A DNA stretch of 64,000 nt from Lumnitzera littorea. Lineage: Eukaryota; Streptophyta; Magnoliopsida; Myrtales; Combretaceae. The stretch spans positions 135,555,188-135,619,187 of the forward strand of contig JAMXBB010000001.1 of the NCBI GenBank assembly GCA_024138015.1, given 5' to 3'. Below, piece after piece: positions 47,041 through 58,610 of this stretch. Position numbers and translations under genes: made by a program. The notes below the pieces were generated by a model. It had not been told where the DNA came from, did no database searches, and saw nothing but the letters and a program-made list of their open reading frames with translations. The first letter of the stretch is position 1, and each line of letters opens with the position of its first letter.

Positions 47041-50000
47041 ATGAACACCGAATTACCAGAAGAACCAAAAAACGAAGATTTAGACAAAGAAACCAACCGT
47101 CTTCTCCCATCTCAATCCCCTCCTTCTCCCTCATCCTCTTCGGAACACGATGTCGCGTTTGAAGCCGCCGAAAAGATCCTAATTATTGATACTGACTCCA
47201 TCGATTCAATTGACGATACGATAACGCCACCATTTTCATGGAAAAAGCTGTGGCTTTTCACAGGTCCCGGCTTGTTAATGAGCATCGCGTTCTTGGATCC
47301 TGGCAATTTGGAGGGTGATCTTCAATCCGGTGCAATTGCGGGCTACTCACTGTTATGGTTGCTGGCATGGGCCACCGTTATGGGGTTGTTAATTCAGTTG
47401 TTGTCGGCCCGGGTCGGCGTCGCCACCGGGAAGCATTTGGCGGAATTATGTAGGGAGGAGTATCCCGTCTGGGCTAGATTGCTGCTGTGGTTCATGGCGG
47501 AATTGGCGCTAATCGGGGCGGATATACAGGAAGTTATTGGAAGTGCAATTGCAATTCAGATACTTAGTCGTGGAGTTTTGCCTCTATGGGTTGGGGTTGT
47601 GATCACTGCTTCAGATTGGTGAGAAACTAATAAGAGTAGTTTAGCTTTTGCTTCATGATTGTTTGATTGAATTATGTTGTTGATATTGCGTTGGTGATTC
47701 CGATTTCGGAATTTTGTCAAGTAAAATGCATGTATGCTCGAGGGAGTTGCGTGATGCAAGACTGTTAGAGATAACTGCTTCTCACATTCGAGAGCTCTTA
47801 TGTTAGTTTTTATGCATTTTGATACATCTAGACCCTACTTTCAGTGGTGTAAAGCTTCAAAGTATGTCTTTAGATTATCAATTAAGATTGCGTGACTGTG
47901 GCCTTTGTGTTGTTCGATTGGATCCAACTTAGTTGTTGAATTGAGTTAGGGTTATTTTGTGAAAGGCAATTTTACAACTTCTGCTATCCACTACTTCTAT
48001 TAGTTTTTCTTAGATATGCATGAGATTCGTCTGGAAGGGATGTACTTTTATCTTTTCAGTCGCACTTAGTACATTTTTAGCTGGGAATGAATTTAAGTTG
48101 AGGAATTAAGTTGCAGTTATGAAGATTCAGGACAATCGAGTGAATAAAATTGCACCGTGGACCTCAAATGTCGAAGCTAAATCAATCCTAAGGCTCTTAG
48201 ATGGACTCATAGGAAATGTATTTGGTTCCTGGTAGGTCATATTGCTATCCTGGCATGCCGAGGTTTATGCTTCCAAGGAAATGTAACAGTTCATCCATGC
48301 AGACTAGGGGCATATGCTATATTTATAATATGATATTTGCTAGGTTGTTAACACTTTGCAATTGCAGGATACACTAGATTATGATTTGTTAATAGCAATT
48401 ACATAGCATTTATTTGGAGAATCAATGGTCTGACTTGCTCTTTGTTTGTTTCTCCTTTGTTCACAGTTTCATACTTTTATTTCTTGAGAACTATGGAGTG
48501 AGGAAATTGGAAGCTGTTTTTGCGGTTCTCATTGGAGTTATGGCTCTTTCATTTGCCTGGATGTTTGCTGATACACATCCTAGTGGAGAAGAACTTTTGA
48601 AGGGTGAGCGTTCCCAGGTCAACATATTAGTCTGTGCACTTGAAAAAGCTTATTTGGTAGCTAGAACTGTATATTGCAGCATGATCATCTTTGTACCCGA
48701 ATTCCCTTGCAGGTATTTTGATTCCAAGGCTTAGCTCAAAGACCATTCGTCAGGCAGTGGGAGTTGTTGGATGTATCATAATGCCTCATAACGTGTTTCT
48801 GCATTCTGCTCTGGTGCAGTCAAGGAAGATTGATCCCCAGAAGAAAGGCCGTGTTCAAGAGGCAATAAAATATTACTCGATTGAATCATCTTTCGCCTTG
48901 CTGGTATCTTTTATGATCAATTTGTTTGTGACAACTGTCTTTGCTCAAGGGTTTTATGGAACTAAAGAAGCCAAAGGCATAGGACTAGTGAATGCGGGAC
49001 AGTATCTTCAGGACAAGTATGGAGGGGGGATAGTCCCAATTCTTTTTATTTGGGGTATTGGATTGTTAGCTGCTGGACAGAGTAGTACAATAACAGGAAC
49101 ATATGCAGGGCAATTCATTATGGGAGGTTTTCTTGATCTACGCCTAAAGAAATGGCTGAGGGCATTGATTACAAGAAGCTGTGCAATTATTCCAACGATG
49201 GTTGTTGCTCTTGTTTTCAATACATCAGAATCCTCATTGGATGTTTTAAATGAATGGCTCAATGTTCTTCAGTCAATGCAGATTCCTTTTGCACTTATAC
49301 CTCTTTTGACATTGGTGTCCAAGGAGCATGTCATGGGTGTCTTCAAAGTTGGGCCTGTACTTGAGGTAAGCTGCATTCTCCTAAAGGATCCTGCAGTGTC
49401 ATTTTGGGAATGAGAAATATATATTTCACCCAAATTTGGATGTTGATTAGCATGGCATGGCTAGATTGATATGTCTTTGTGGTTTCAACATGTCAAACCA
49501 TGTTTCTATTATTTGTTTGCCAAACCTCTTGTTGCTTTTGCATACTGATCTGGTCATCTTTAATGCTGTTTGCTTAGAATGTCCTGAACAAAATAAGATC
49601 GTTTCAGATGAATTTTCTAGTAGCTTTACAGTTAATTGATATAAAAAAACACAATTAAAAATATGTAGTCGTGCTTACTGGATTTAAGTCTGCATCTCTT
49701 TATAGTTGTGATCAGTGGCATCAAGTGTTGCTTGGCCTATGGTGGTTGTAAATGGAATTGATTGATTTTTCCATCACTTAGGCCAATGCTTATGATGCAC
49801 GGTTATAGTACATACTGGACAGGGATTTTTCTAGTGATCATGGGGAGGAAAGCATTGGTACAACCAGTTGCACTTATTTTGGGTACATCTTCTGTGGATT
49901 TATCACACAGAATTTTGGGGCCTGCTCATAGGAAAATGGGACCACATGAAAAAATCAATGGAAAATTTACTCAATTTTACGTATAACCTGTCCTCCCTAC

Positions 50001-50910
50001 TTTTTCCACCATGTTGAGAAAGATAAATGATAAAGAGTAAGACGTGTAAGTTAGATCACAGGTATCTCAAACAAAAGGAAGAGCTTTGGAAATATCCCTA
50101 TCTCAGTGGCAAATTTCTGTAATGACCACTCAGACAGTCAAGTTGCAACAGTTTCTGTAACAAATGTTGAAAGTCTTGGTCATTGCATTAAAATTGCCTT
50201 GCATATTGGGCTTGGAGAACTGCAATAGCTACTGGTTATGTTTTCATCAAGATGGTGCATTAGTCCTTAACATTACATTCTTCACAAGAAAAATCTGTCA
50301 GAGACAAGGAAATAGTAATAATAAATAGGTGCACCCTGGGGATGACCATGACCTAGACGATCACAAAATACTAGTTTTTCACTAAAAGATGGAGTCTTAT
50401 GCATCTCACCAAATGGATGAGCACCACTTGAGCAGTTTATGCATAGATTCATTTTTGAACTGCAGTTGTAACCTGGTAAGCAAATCAGAACAACATATTA
50501 GTGATAGAAGCCTGATATTCCTTATATTTTGTTGGGCGTTTTCCTTAGAAATTCTCTGTTTGTATTGTTGTTTCCTAAGCAAGGAAAAATTTCATATTTA
50601 AATTTGTCTGATCTTTGGAAATCCTACATTGACTTGAAAAAATTTTGACATGGTGCAGAGGGTAGCATGGACTGTAGCTGCACTTGTTATCGTGATTAAT
50701 GGCTATCTTTTGCTCGATTTCTTCATCTCTGAAGTTAAGGGGGTGTTATTTGGTTTTGCGGTTGGTGCCAGCACATTAGCATACATAGCATTCATAGTTT
50801 ACCTCATCGTGCGTGAAAACACCTTTTCTTCTAACTGGCCCAGGCCAATTAAGTTGACATATTTGCCAAAGGTGGATTCGTCAAGTGCAGCCGAAGCAAA
50901 CATGTCATGA
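47041..50910 (+). CDS. NRAMP2: NRAMP metal transporter, copy 2 (NRAMP2-like), 4 exons
   Basis: Predicted proton-coupled Mn/Fe-type divalent-metal transporter. Exons are 47041-47618, 48467-48603, 48713-49365 and 50659-50910, all with GT-AG borders, giving 539 aa. The N-terminal acidic dileucine motif (E17-x3-L21-L22) and the following EKILIIDTDS wording closely resemble Arabidopsis NRAMP2, which acts at the trans-Golgi network in manganese supply. TM1 DPGN (D86-N89) and TM6 MPH (M262, codon 48781-48783) are intact, as is GQSSTITGTYAGQFIMGGF. The last exon encodes the final membrane segments and a hydrophilic tail ending EANMS. Exons 2 and 3 are exactly as long (137 and 653 bp) as exons 3 and 4 of copy 1, which supports the tandem duplication. 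Exon 1 is uninterrupted where copy 1 has intron 1. The symbol is assigned by resemblance and not by phylogeny. Confidence 0.93.
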
Positions 50911-52206
50911 CAAAGACGTATATTGCACTCCGCAGCATGCCCCAGCTCGAGCAATGCTAATTCTCTCCTATATTGATGCTTTTACCGCTGCGCTTTAACT
51001 AGCCGTTAGAGCTAAAAGGAAAAAAATTGCCTGGTTCTAAGTTTTAGAGGGTGAGCTGAAGTAGCTTCAGGGATGTATCATGCGATTTGCCAAGAAAACA
51101 AGGATGCAGCACTCACGAAGAAACGATGTATCATGCGGAGTGGTCGGTTTAAGCTTCGGTGTATAAAATTTTAGGGAGCCAATTCTTTGGTGGGTTGGTT
51201 AGAGTGAAACAATTAGTCATTCTTTGGTGTAAAATGCTGTTTTTGTATCATAATTAAAATACCAAGTTGGTATTCCTTGAGGTTCAATTCCTACTGGATG
51301 CCTACCGATGGGACCCTCCAACAAGTCTCTTGGAGAAATCCATCATCCATATATAACGAATTGATAGGGTATATTCATATCATAACATATGAACAGTAAG
51401 AATTTATTTGCATGGTTGGACACTGAAACTCTTCTAACTCTTGTGCAAAAATTCTCGAAGGCCGTTTCTGTTAATGGATCAAATGGGTGCTCACAGTTTT
51501 CTGCACGTCTTCCTTGTCCATAAAGTAAAATGGAAATCTCTTACTAGAATGTTTTCATAATTTTTAAAACTGGTCAGTGTAACTTTTGCACTCTCAGAAG
51601 TAGCATAGAAGACTAAAGCGATGATCATAGGCTCATAGCTAGTTGATATTTTAGGTTTCGAGAGATCAATATTCTATCTCAATGTTTAAAGCTGGTCAGT
51701 GTAACTTAAAAGTATCATACATGATTATTGGTCTAATGGAACCGGAACGTAAATTATCAATTTGTGAGGATCATTGCTGATTCCTTGACAGTGGTTTCTT
51801 TTTTTCCCCTATTATGATATTTTATTTTAAAAATGCATAGCAGTAATATTGCAGTTGCATTTCGAGTTGAAGTATTTGTGTAGCATGAAAAACTATAACT
51901 TGCATTTTTCCGTACTGCCTTTTTCCATATCGAATTGCTTTCACAAGGTTCTCCCCGTGACAATATAATTTCAATATGACTCCAGTGATTTTGGGTTTAC
52001 AGACATTTACTCCCGAAAATACAGTATTCAACAAATGGAATCAAATAGAATGGAAAAAAGGGAAAATATCGTTACGGCTTCATTTTTATACCGTTAAATC
52101 TCGGTAATGGCCACGCTAAATAGATAGATATCCATTATTGGTGTCTGTAGTTTTTATCCTTGTAGACACTGGGATTCTGACTAGGGTGGTTACGCGGCAT
52201 CATGTG
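50911..52206. other. 3' UTR of NRAMP copy 2 and downstream intergenic DNA
   Basis: The transcript probably ends near 51250, where TTTTTGTATCATAATTAAAATA gives AT-rich polyadenylation-like wording. Nothing else is recognisable before the copia target duplication at 52207. Confidence 0.4.
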
Positions 52207-52211
52207 AATCT

Positions 52212-52493
52212 TGTTGAGATAAGTTGTATTTATATTAGAATCAGTTTTGTAATATAATCAACACATCAGCAGCAATAGGATTAACACATCGGTTGTAGGA
52301 TTAGTTAGCATAATAGAAAAGTTAGTTTAGTTAGTTACAAGTTAACTGTAGGATATAAAAAATCTTTCTCTCTTTGCTTCATTTTGTAACCTACAGAATA
52401 TAGCATTTTACTCTACGATTTCTTGCTAAAGCTTTTCTTCATCTTTGACTGATCATGGCATAGAATCACTCTGCATAACTCACAAAATTGACA
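52212..52493 (+). repeat. 5' LTR of the copia element
   Basis: Starts TGTTGAGATAAG and ends AATTGACA. It contains GGATATAAAAAATC (TATA-like), with CTTTCTCTCTTTGC downstream, which is the likely promoter of the element. Confidence 0.93.
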
Positions 52494-52505
52494 TGGTATC
52501 AAAGA
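52494..52505 (+). other. Primer-binding site (initiator tRNA-Met)
   Basis: TGGTATCAAAGA begins at the first base after the LTR. The standard site is TGGTATCAGAGC. Confidence 0.85.
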
Positions 52506-52565
52506 ATATCAAGTACCTTTACTGATTAGTTTCTTTCAAGGTAGTTTCTTGTGTAGTGGTAGATA

Positions 52566-53540
52566 TGAGTACAAGTATAGATCCGATGCCTTTGCATGTT
52601 ACAAATGATCCATCTGTTTTGTATCCTTATTACGTTTCTGGTTTTGATAATCCTTCAATGTCAATAGGCACATTGATTTTTAATGGAAGTAACTTTCTAT
52701 CATGGAGTAAATAAGTGAAAATAGGACTTGGAGTAAAATTAAAATTAGGTTTTATAGAAGGATCTATTACTAAGCCTAATGAAGAGTCTCCTGATTTGGT
52801 TAGATGGTTAAGATGTAATTACAAGGTTTGTCGTTATATACTAAATTCTATGACACTAGATTTAGCCCAAAGTTTCATATATGCTCAGTCCACATATGCT
52901 TTATGGAAAGAAATAATAGAGCAACATGGAACTTCCAATGCACTACTTATTTTTCAATTGCAACATGAGATCATGAATTTGAAATAAGGAAATCAGAGTG
53001 TAGGGATGTATTGCAATAAACTTAAGAGATGCTGGGATGCATTACAAGAGTTACATGCCTATCCAACTTGTATGTATGGTAGGCTTAAGTATTGTACACG
53101 TGCAATTAAAGAAAGATTCGTAGAGTTAGAATCATAGATAAAACTCATGCAGTTCTTGATGGGTCTTAGCGAGGTTTATGAACGAGTTAGGAACCAAGTG
53201 CTTTCAATGGATCCTTTTCCTCCTGTAAATCATGCCTTTTATCTAGTATAGCAGATTGAGAAACAGTGGCAAGTGGTCAATCTAATGAGTTCAGATCTTG
53301 AAGCATTAGCTTATGTTATAACTAAGAAAGAAGGAAAAGATAGCCTTGTTTTTGAAAGGAAAAGGGATAAGGGTTAATTGTTTTGTACGTACTGTAGATA
53401 AGAAGGACATTTGATTGTAAATTGCTTTCAACTTATTGGATACCCAAATTGGTAAAAAGGTAAAAGGGTGATGAAAGGAAGAAAGGCTAATGTTAATGCT
53501 GCTCTTGGCTCACTTGATAGGGTAAATTTGTCCATTCATA
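52566..53540 (+). pseudogene. Copia gag, broken
   Basis: The + strand reads from MSTSIDPMPLHVTND through LIFNGSNFLSWS, then IGLGVKLKLGFIEGSI, LVRWLRCNYKVCRYILNSM and AQSTYALWKEI. This is the usual UBN2/Retrotran_gag wording of copia elements. After further stops, LFCTYCR-EGHLIVNCFQLIGYP is a CCHC zinc knuckle whose spacing survives. Stops replace W, Q and R codons, for example at WSK-V where Q is usual. The frame 53468-53758 is the continuing open part towards protease. Confidence 0.8.
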
Positions 53541-53749
53541 AAGATCCAATTGATACTCCTTTGGATGGGTATACAAATGACCAACAATGTCAAACTGTTG
53601 ACAAAGAGTTACTCAACAATGTGCGTGAAGAAGTTTACAAACTGATGAGTACTGAGGAAAAGTTTATAGGCAGTGCTTTTGCAGGTAAATTACACTTTGC
53701 AAGTATGACTACATATTCTTCCTGTTTTAGTGTTGTAAGTAATTTTGAG

Positions 53750-56700
53750 GATTGTTAGATAATTGACACTGGTGCTACAAATCATATAACCCCATTTTAT
53801 TCATTATTACATGATATTTAACCCTTAACATCACCAATCACTATCAAATTACCTGACAAAAGAACCTTTTTTGTATCTGAGAAAGGATTGGTTCAAATTA
53901 GTCCTTCTATTATTATTATTGAAGCGCTTTATGTACCACAATTTTCTTATAGCCTGCTCTCTATTCCAAAGCTCTTACTCTAGCAAAATCTTGTAGCAAA
54001 TATTAATTCCACTTCTTGTACCTTACAGGACTAGAAAACTAAATGTCCAACAGTTGTGGCAAGGCTGATTTCTGGCTCATATGTCTTGATTTCTTTTGTT
54101 GGTAAAAGCCTAAATAGCTATAATTAAAAAGGCAAGGTTGTATTGGATTGTAACTTATTGTCTTTAGCTGATAAGAATAATGTTCAATTGTTTTATGCTA
54201 GGTTAGGACATCCTTCTTTTCATGTATTACAACATCTTAATCTCTACAATCACAATAAATCTCTTCAAGAATTTGTTTGTCATGCTTGTTATGAAGCAAA
54301 ATTTCATCTCATTCCTTTTCCATAAAGTATCAATAAAGCTTCTAAGTCTTTTTCTTTAATACATGTTGATATTTGGGGGACCATATGGTATTCCTAATCT
54401 ATCTGGTGCCATATACTTCCTCACAATTGTAGATGACTTTTCTCGATCAACCTGAACTTATTTGATGTCATATAAATCCTTGGCTTGTTCTATTTTGGAG
54501 CAATTTTTTAGTTACATTTGTGATAATTTTTTTGCTATTCCTCAGTATGTTCGAACCGACAATGCTAGTGAGTTTTTGTTTCATAGTTGTCAATCTTTGT
54601 TTCATCACCATGGGATTGTTCATCAAAGAACCATAGCCTATATACCTCAAAAAAATGGTAGAGTTGAAAGGAAACATAAACATTTTCTAGATACTTCAAG
54701 AGCTTTACGATTGTATGCTAATTTGCCCAAAGAGTTTTGGGGGGAGTGTATTCTCATTGCTACTTATTTGATTAATAGAATGCTTATGGCAATCTTAGAT
54801 TGAAAGTCACCTTATGAACTGTTGTTCAATTCTCCACTAGATTATTGACATTTAAAGGTGATGGGGTGCCTATGTTACATAGCTAAACTTCCAAATTTTG
54901 CGGATAAGTTTGAATTAAGGGGAATTAGATGTATCTTTTTGGGTTATGCTCATGGGCAAAAAGGTTACAAAATCTACGATCTTCATCAAAACAAAATTTT
55001 TGTATCTCGAGATGTGATTTTTCATGAAGCCATTTTTCCTTTTAAACAAGATTCTGCCACCATTTTGAATCCTTCTCTTGCTATGATTCCTAAATCTCAT
55101 GTCTTGTTTGAATAAATTCCTTCTTCTGATTCGTCTTTTATAGATCAGCCTACAACTCTTGCTAATCAATCATCAACTAATTAGTATATTTGTTTTGAAA
55201 CACTTGTCCCTGCATCTGATGAGGTTGTTGTTCCTAATATTTCACAACCCTTGTAGAAATTTAACAAATCTAAGCATGCTCCTACATGGCTTAAAGACTA
55301 TGTTCTAAGCCTTAAGACTGCAGCTTCTAATGTTACAGCTACAGACACTACTACTTCTCATATTCCTACCATACCTTATCCTTTGTTTGACCTACACACT
55401 TTTGACAATTTACCTCCTAATTATTTAGCTTCTATTGCTAATGTGTTAATTGTTCAAGAACCTCACAATTGCTTGCAAGCTACTAAACATCAAGAATGGT
55501 TCATGATATGGAAGATGAGCTTGATGCTTTAGAGGCCAATGATACTTGGGAGTTAACTCTTCTACCTAAGGGCAAGAAAGCAATTGGGTCAAAATGGGTT
55601 TTCAAAACTAAATATAGGTCGAATGGTAGTATTGAGCGATATAAAGATTGATCGATTGCAAAAGGATACACTCAAGTTGAAGGAGTTGATCTTCATGATA
55701 CTTTATCTCCTGTTACTAAAATTAACATAGTGAGAATTCTTATTGTTGTCTTTGTTTCTTGTGGCTGGCTGTTGTACTAAATAGATGTAAATAATGCTTT
55801 CTTGCATTGCAATTTGAATGAAGATATATATATGATTTAGCCTGAAAGGTACACTAAAGCTTTACCAAATCAAGTTTGTAAGCTTAAGGGTTCTCTTTAT
55901 GGCCTTAAGCAAGCTTCAAGGCAATAGAACTTGGAAATATCACAATTTTTGGTTCATGAAGGTTTTCTTCAATCCACACATGATCACTCCTTGTTTACTT
56001 TTCAAGACTCTCATGGTTTTGTAGCCATCTTGTTATATATAGATGATATGCTCATTATAGGATCTAATGCAACTACTATTTCATCCATTAAGACTAAAAT
56101 TCATGATGCTTTTACAATTAAAGATCTTGGCTTAGCTTGTTTTTTCCTTAGTTTAGAGTTGTGTAGCACTAATGTAGGAGTACTTCTTTGTCAACACAAA
56201 TTTATTGTGGATCTTTTATTAGAGACAAGTCTCATGGATTCCAAGCCAGTGTTATTTCCTATGGTTCTAGATTTGCATTTGGATAATCAAACAGGTGTTT
56301 TGCTTACTGATGCCACTTATTATATGTGGCTAGTAGGTAGACTTCTTTAGATAACTATAATAAGGCCAAACATTTCTTTTGTCTTAACCAAGATCTATAC
56401 ATCTTCAAGCATTGTTTCATTTGTTGAGATATTTTAAAGGAATTGTGTCCTTGGGATTGTTTTACTCATCATCTATTGATCTTAATTTGCAAGCTTACTT
56501 CGATTCTGATTGGGGTAGCTGTCATATGGATTGAAAATCTGTTATTGGTTTTTGTTTATTTTTTGGGAGTTGTCTTGTTGATTAGAAAGCAAAAAAGCAA
56601 TCCATAGTAGCCACTTCAACTTTTGAAGCAGAATATAGAAGCCTTGCTTCTACTGTCAAAGAGGTTTTATTCCTATATCTTAAGAGATCATGGGTTTCCT

Positions 56701-56850
56701 TATCTTAAGAGATCTCAGATTTCTGGTTTTATTCGTCCTACACATATCTCATTTGAGTTGCAGCTTGCTGATCTTCTTATTAAGGCTTTATGTCACAAGT
56801 GTGTTACCTTTTTATGTTCCAAGTTAGGCCTTCGAGAGGCTCTAACTTGA
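53750..56850 (+). pseudogene. Copia pol: protease, integrase, reverse transcriptase, RNase H, broken
   Basis: Protease active site IIDTGATNHITPF lies at about 53761. A GAG-pre-integrase segment (FYARLGHPSFHVLQHL) follows at 54143-54325. Integrase shows VDDFSRST, then VRTDNASEF, HHHGIVHQRTIAYIPQKNGR and VERKHKHFLDTSRA, so the D,D,E residues can be followed. RT shows WVFKTKYRSNGSIERYK, KLKGSLYGLKQASRQ, and the catalytic LLYIDDMLIIG in the frame 55931-56350. RNase H and the end of pol run to FLCSKLGLREALT at 56850. Several TAG/TGA stops and frame changes interrupt it. The longest open pieces are 54462-54803, 54858-55115 and 55931-56350. Confidence 0.9.
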
Positions 56851-56858
56851 GGGGGGGC
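56847..56858 (+). other. Polypurine tract of the copia element
   Basis: TTGAGGGGGGGC lies immediately before the 3' LTR, with the main purine run at 56849-56857. Confidence 0.8.
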
Positions 56859-57140
56859 TATTGAGATAAGCTATATTTATATTAGAACTAGTTTTGTAAT
56901 ATAATTAACACATCATCAATAGTAGGATTAACACATCAGTTGTAGGACTAGTTAGCATAATAGAAAAGTTAGTTTAGTTAGTTACAAGTTAGCTGTAGGA
57001 TATAAAAAATCTTTCTCTCTTTGCTTCATTTTGTAACCTACAGAATATAGCATTTCACTCTACGATTTCTTGCTAAAGCTTTTCTTCATCTTTGACTAAT
57101 CATGGCATGGAATCACTCTGCATAACTCACAGAATTGACA
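56859..57140 (+). repeat. 3' LTR of the copia element
   Basis: Starts TATTGAGATAAG (TG decayed to TA) and ends AATTGACA, followed by the AATCT duplication. It is exactly the same length as the 5' LTR, with no indels seen. Confidence 0.93.
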
Positions 57141-57145
57141 AATCT

Positions 57146-58555
57146 CATGTTATACATAGCTTTAGAAAAGTGATGTGAGTGTGATGCTTAATAAGGTGAC
57201 TAGGAGAGAATGATAAGAGGATGAACACGTAATCTCAAAGTTTCAAATATATAACTAACAAGTAAGGGGGCTTAGAAAACATTGGGTGTCTACCTTATAG
57301 TTTGAGCAAGTAAGATTGATTTTTTATATGAATTACTCGTTTAATCTTAAAGATTAGAGGTTGCAATACCATTTAGTTTATCTCTCCTAAAAATTGCAAA
57401 TGGGGAGGAATCGCTAAATATTTATACTCTCTTAGGCTTGATGACATTACGTTGAATCATCTTGATATTCATGTATGAGATGGAGGTGGTTGGGTTCATT
57501 ATTATCCTTAATGAGTTTGTTAAAGAGCCTAAGGCAATAACCTTCCTAACGAGTACTCAAGCTTGTTTCAAAAACGTTAGAGGCAAATGGACGAATTAGA
57601 TAATCCATATTCTAAGCCCACAAATCTATTTCTCCCCAATTCATCCCAAATATAGATTAGATTTCTTGAACCGTTCATTAGATCTAAGAAGTTAAGCTCA
57701 AATTAATAGTAGGCTTAGCCTAATATACTAGTAGAGGAACCTACTATCAACATTTTACATGCTAACCGAAATTCTTTAGACAAAATCTAAGTATTTTAAG
57801 CATTAACCACATCTTCCAGTTAGCTAGGTCATTGTTCGACACATGTGCACTATAATGTACTTGTATTGTTGCCAAATACACTGCTTAACTAAAGACTTTA
57901 TTTTATTGATAGATTGTATTTTATGAACCTAGCAACAGCATTGCAAATTTTGTTTGTTGTATGTCCAAATATGCAACCTTATAGTACTTTTTAATTGCAT
58001 ACTTAGCATTGGTTTTGCTAGAGTGATATTGCCCCCATGGCACTATATTAAATAAAGCTTCTATTCTAGATAGCTTCTTTTATGTAAGATGATTCTTCTT
58101 ACTATGCAAATTATCTATTTCATTGAATTGGCTTGCATATAGCAATACTAATTTGGTGATTTCAAATGATTTTTCCAATTTCGATCTCTTGAGAAAAATC
58201 GACAAATTCATACGCCATGCATATGTTCATTTTGAAGGAAATGGAATTTTTTAATAGGAATAATAGCTTTGCATAAGAGTGAGCATGTTTTACTTTGGCA
58301 TAGTTGGCTCTTCGAAATCAAATCGAATATAATTGTAAGGGTTGATAAGAATTTAAAAACCTTAAATACAGATTAGCAAAAGTAGGATTTGATAGATGAC
58401 CAACTAGAGAATACGACTTAATCGATCAAAAAAACCCTCAATTTTGTCTAATTTAAATTATTAAAAGCATAAAGAAAATTTACTCAGAATCTTAATTAGA
58501 AATAGTAATTTGCAAATGATAATTTTTCTTAATTATTTAATTAATAAAACATACA
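57146..58555. other. Intergenic, no gene seen
   Basis: AT-rich sequence without a long open frame, domain or clear repeat boundary. Confidence 0.45.
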
Positions 58556-58565
58556 CACGTGAGCA

Positions 58566-58610
58566 CGCACGCGCGCGCGCGCATACGCACACACACACAC
58601 ACACACACAT
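58566..58610. repeat. (CG)n-(CA)n purine-pyrimidine alternating microsatellite
   Basis: GCACGCGCGCGCGCGCAT is followed by CGCACACACACACACACACA. A long alternating purine-pyrimidine run like this is a classic Z-DNA-prone sequence. The unmutated CpG run is unusual in this CpG-poor repeat-rich DNA. Confidence 0.9.

Larger units (their letters stand above)
52212..57140 (+). mobile_element. Complete Ty1/copia retrotransposon, inactivated
   Basis: This 4929-bp element has 282-bp LTRs at 52212-52493 and 56859-57140, a perfect 5-bp target duplication (AATCT at 52207-52211 and 57141-57145), a primer-binding site directly after the 5' LTR, and a purine tract before the 3' LTR. Domain order is gag, protease, integrase, RT, RNase H, which is the copia order. 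By hand I count about 17 differences between the LTRs, roughly 6 percent and mostly transitions, so the insertion is fairly young. Internal stops and frameshifts mean it cannot make its own proteins. It sits 1.3 kb downstream of NRAMP copy 2. Confidence 0.95.

Noticed and set aside
49762..49986. 74-codon frame in intron 3 of NRAMP copy 2
   Set aside because: It has no domain, no homologous segment in copy 1, and no match to NRAMP at this position.
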